Part shown: positions 5,296-5,655 of the stretch, piece after piece
How positions within the stretch are numbered: the first letter of the stretch is position 1
How the letters are laid out: each line of letters begins with the position of its first letter
Origin: Phycisphaerae bacterium
GTDB taxonomy: Bacteria > Planctomycetota > Phycisphaerae > UBA1845 > Fen-1342
DNA length: 5,655 nucleotides
Direction of reading: 5' to 3'
Assembly (NCBI GenBank): GCA_020058145.1
Contig: JAGVEP010000280.1
Coordinates: 1-5,655, forward strand
Made by a program: the position numbers and the translations under genes
The notes under the pieces: generated by a model
What the model was told of the DNA's origin: nothing
Databases searched by the model: none
The model's input: only the letters and a program-made list of their open reading frames with translations

Positions 5296-5655
5296 CTACT
5301 GCGTGTGTGCCGCCAGTGCAGCCCCGACGATGGCCTGTGCTTCCGCCACGATGCGGCGCAGATGATCCTCTCCACGAAAGCTCTCCGCATAGATCTTGTA
5401 GATGTCTTCGGTGCCGGACGGACGAGCCGCGAACCATCCGCTCTCTGCCACCACCTTCAACCCGCCGATGGGAGCGCCGTTGCCCGGCGCGTGGGTGAGG
5501 ACAGTCTGGATTTTTTCGCCCGCCAGTTCGGTGAGCTTAACCTGCTGGGGTGAGAGTTTCAACAGGAGGTTATCCTTCACCTGCTTTATTGTTTTATTCA
5601 CTTCTATTGGATCAATGGATCTTTCGGGAGAGGTTTTGTGTGTAGGAATAATTAC
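5296..5655 (-). CDS. pgm: Phosphoglucomutase, C-terminal part (runs off the window)
   Basis: The frame is open from the right edge to the TAG at 5296-5298 (119 residues visible). The C-terminal domain of alpha-D-phosphohexomutases, which interconvert glucose 1-phosphate and glucose 6-phosphate in the cytoplasm, is clear: KLSPQQV, ELAGEKI, LTHAPGNGAPIGGLKV, then the phosphate-binding loop GWFAARPSGTEDIYKIYAESF and the terminal helix region. This wording fits the bacterial Pgm type more than the AlgC or GlmM types. The catalytic Ser, the metal-binding loop and the sugar loop lie outside the window. The GTG at 5599-5601 is not a believable start because the family continues upstream. The first 25 or so visible residues (VIIPTHKTSPERS onward) fit the family poorly and are AT-rich. 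There is no obvious functional tie to the metal-transport genes. Confidence 0.85.
   Translation of the reverse strand, partial: VIIPTHKTSPERSIDPIEVNKTIKQVKDNLLLKLSPQQVKLTELAGEKIQTVLTHAPGNGAPIGGLKVVAESGWFAARPSGTEDIYKIYAESFRGEDHLRRIVAEAQAIVGAALAAHTQ

Overview
The window reads almost entirely on the minus strand, so transcription runs right to left. It suggests a high-GC Gram-negative bacterium. The IS91-type transposase resembles ones I associate with Desulfobacterota-like genomes, but this taxonomic hint is weak.

Right to left: (a) 5296-5655, the C-terminal end of a phosphoglucomutase (pgm-type), cut by the window edge. (b) 5143-5295, a gap with a strong ribosome binding site at its downstream end and no convincing promoter. 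(c) 4348-5142, a 264-residue protein made of an HMA-like domain without cysteines, a long Pro/Ala linker and two C-terminal membrane helices of DUF5676 type. (d) 1094-4284, a type IIA (calcium-pump-like) P-type ATPase that starts with a close copy of the same HMA-plus-linker module. All core ATPase motifs are present, but two single-base frameshifts (near 2799 and 1312) split it into three frames. Corrected, it would be 1062 residues. (e) 226-1061, a decayed IS91-family (HUH/Y2) transposase beginning only 32 bases after the ATPase stop. It has a scrambled zinc-finger region, a mutated HUH motif and a missing C-terminal half. (f) 37-225, the Fis-type helix-turn-helix end of a sigma54-dependent regulator, joined in frame to the transposase remnant.

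Genes (c) and (d) look like a two-gene unit built by duplication: a 323-bp block covering the ribosome binding site, HMA domain and start of the linker occurs at the head of both, exactly 858 bp apart. A shared cysteine-less HMA module on a P2A pump and on a small membrane protein is the most unusual feature here. It suggests either co-localisation of the two proteins or a common regulatory domain that no longer binds metal through a CxxC pair. The left third is a degraded insertion-sequence junction.
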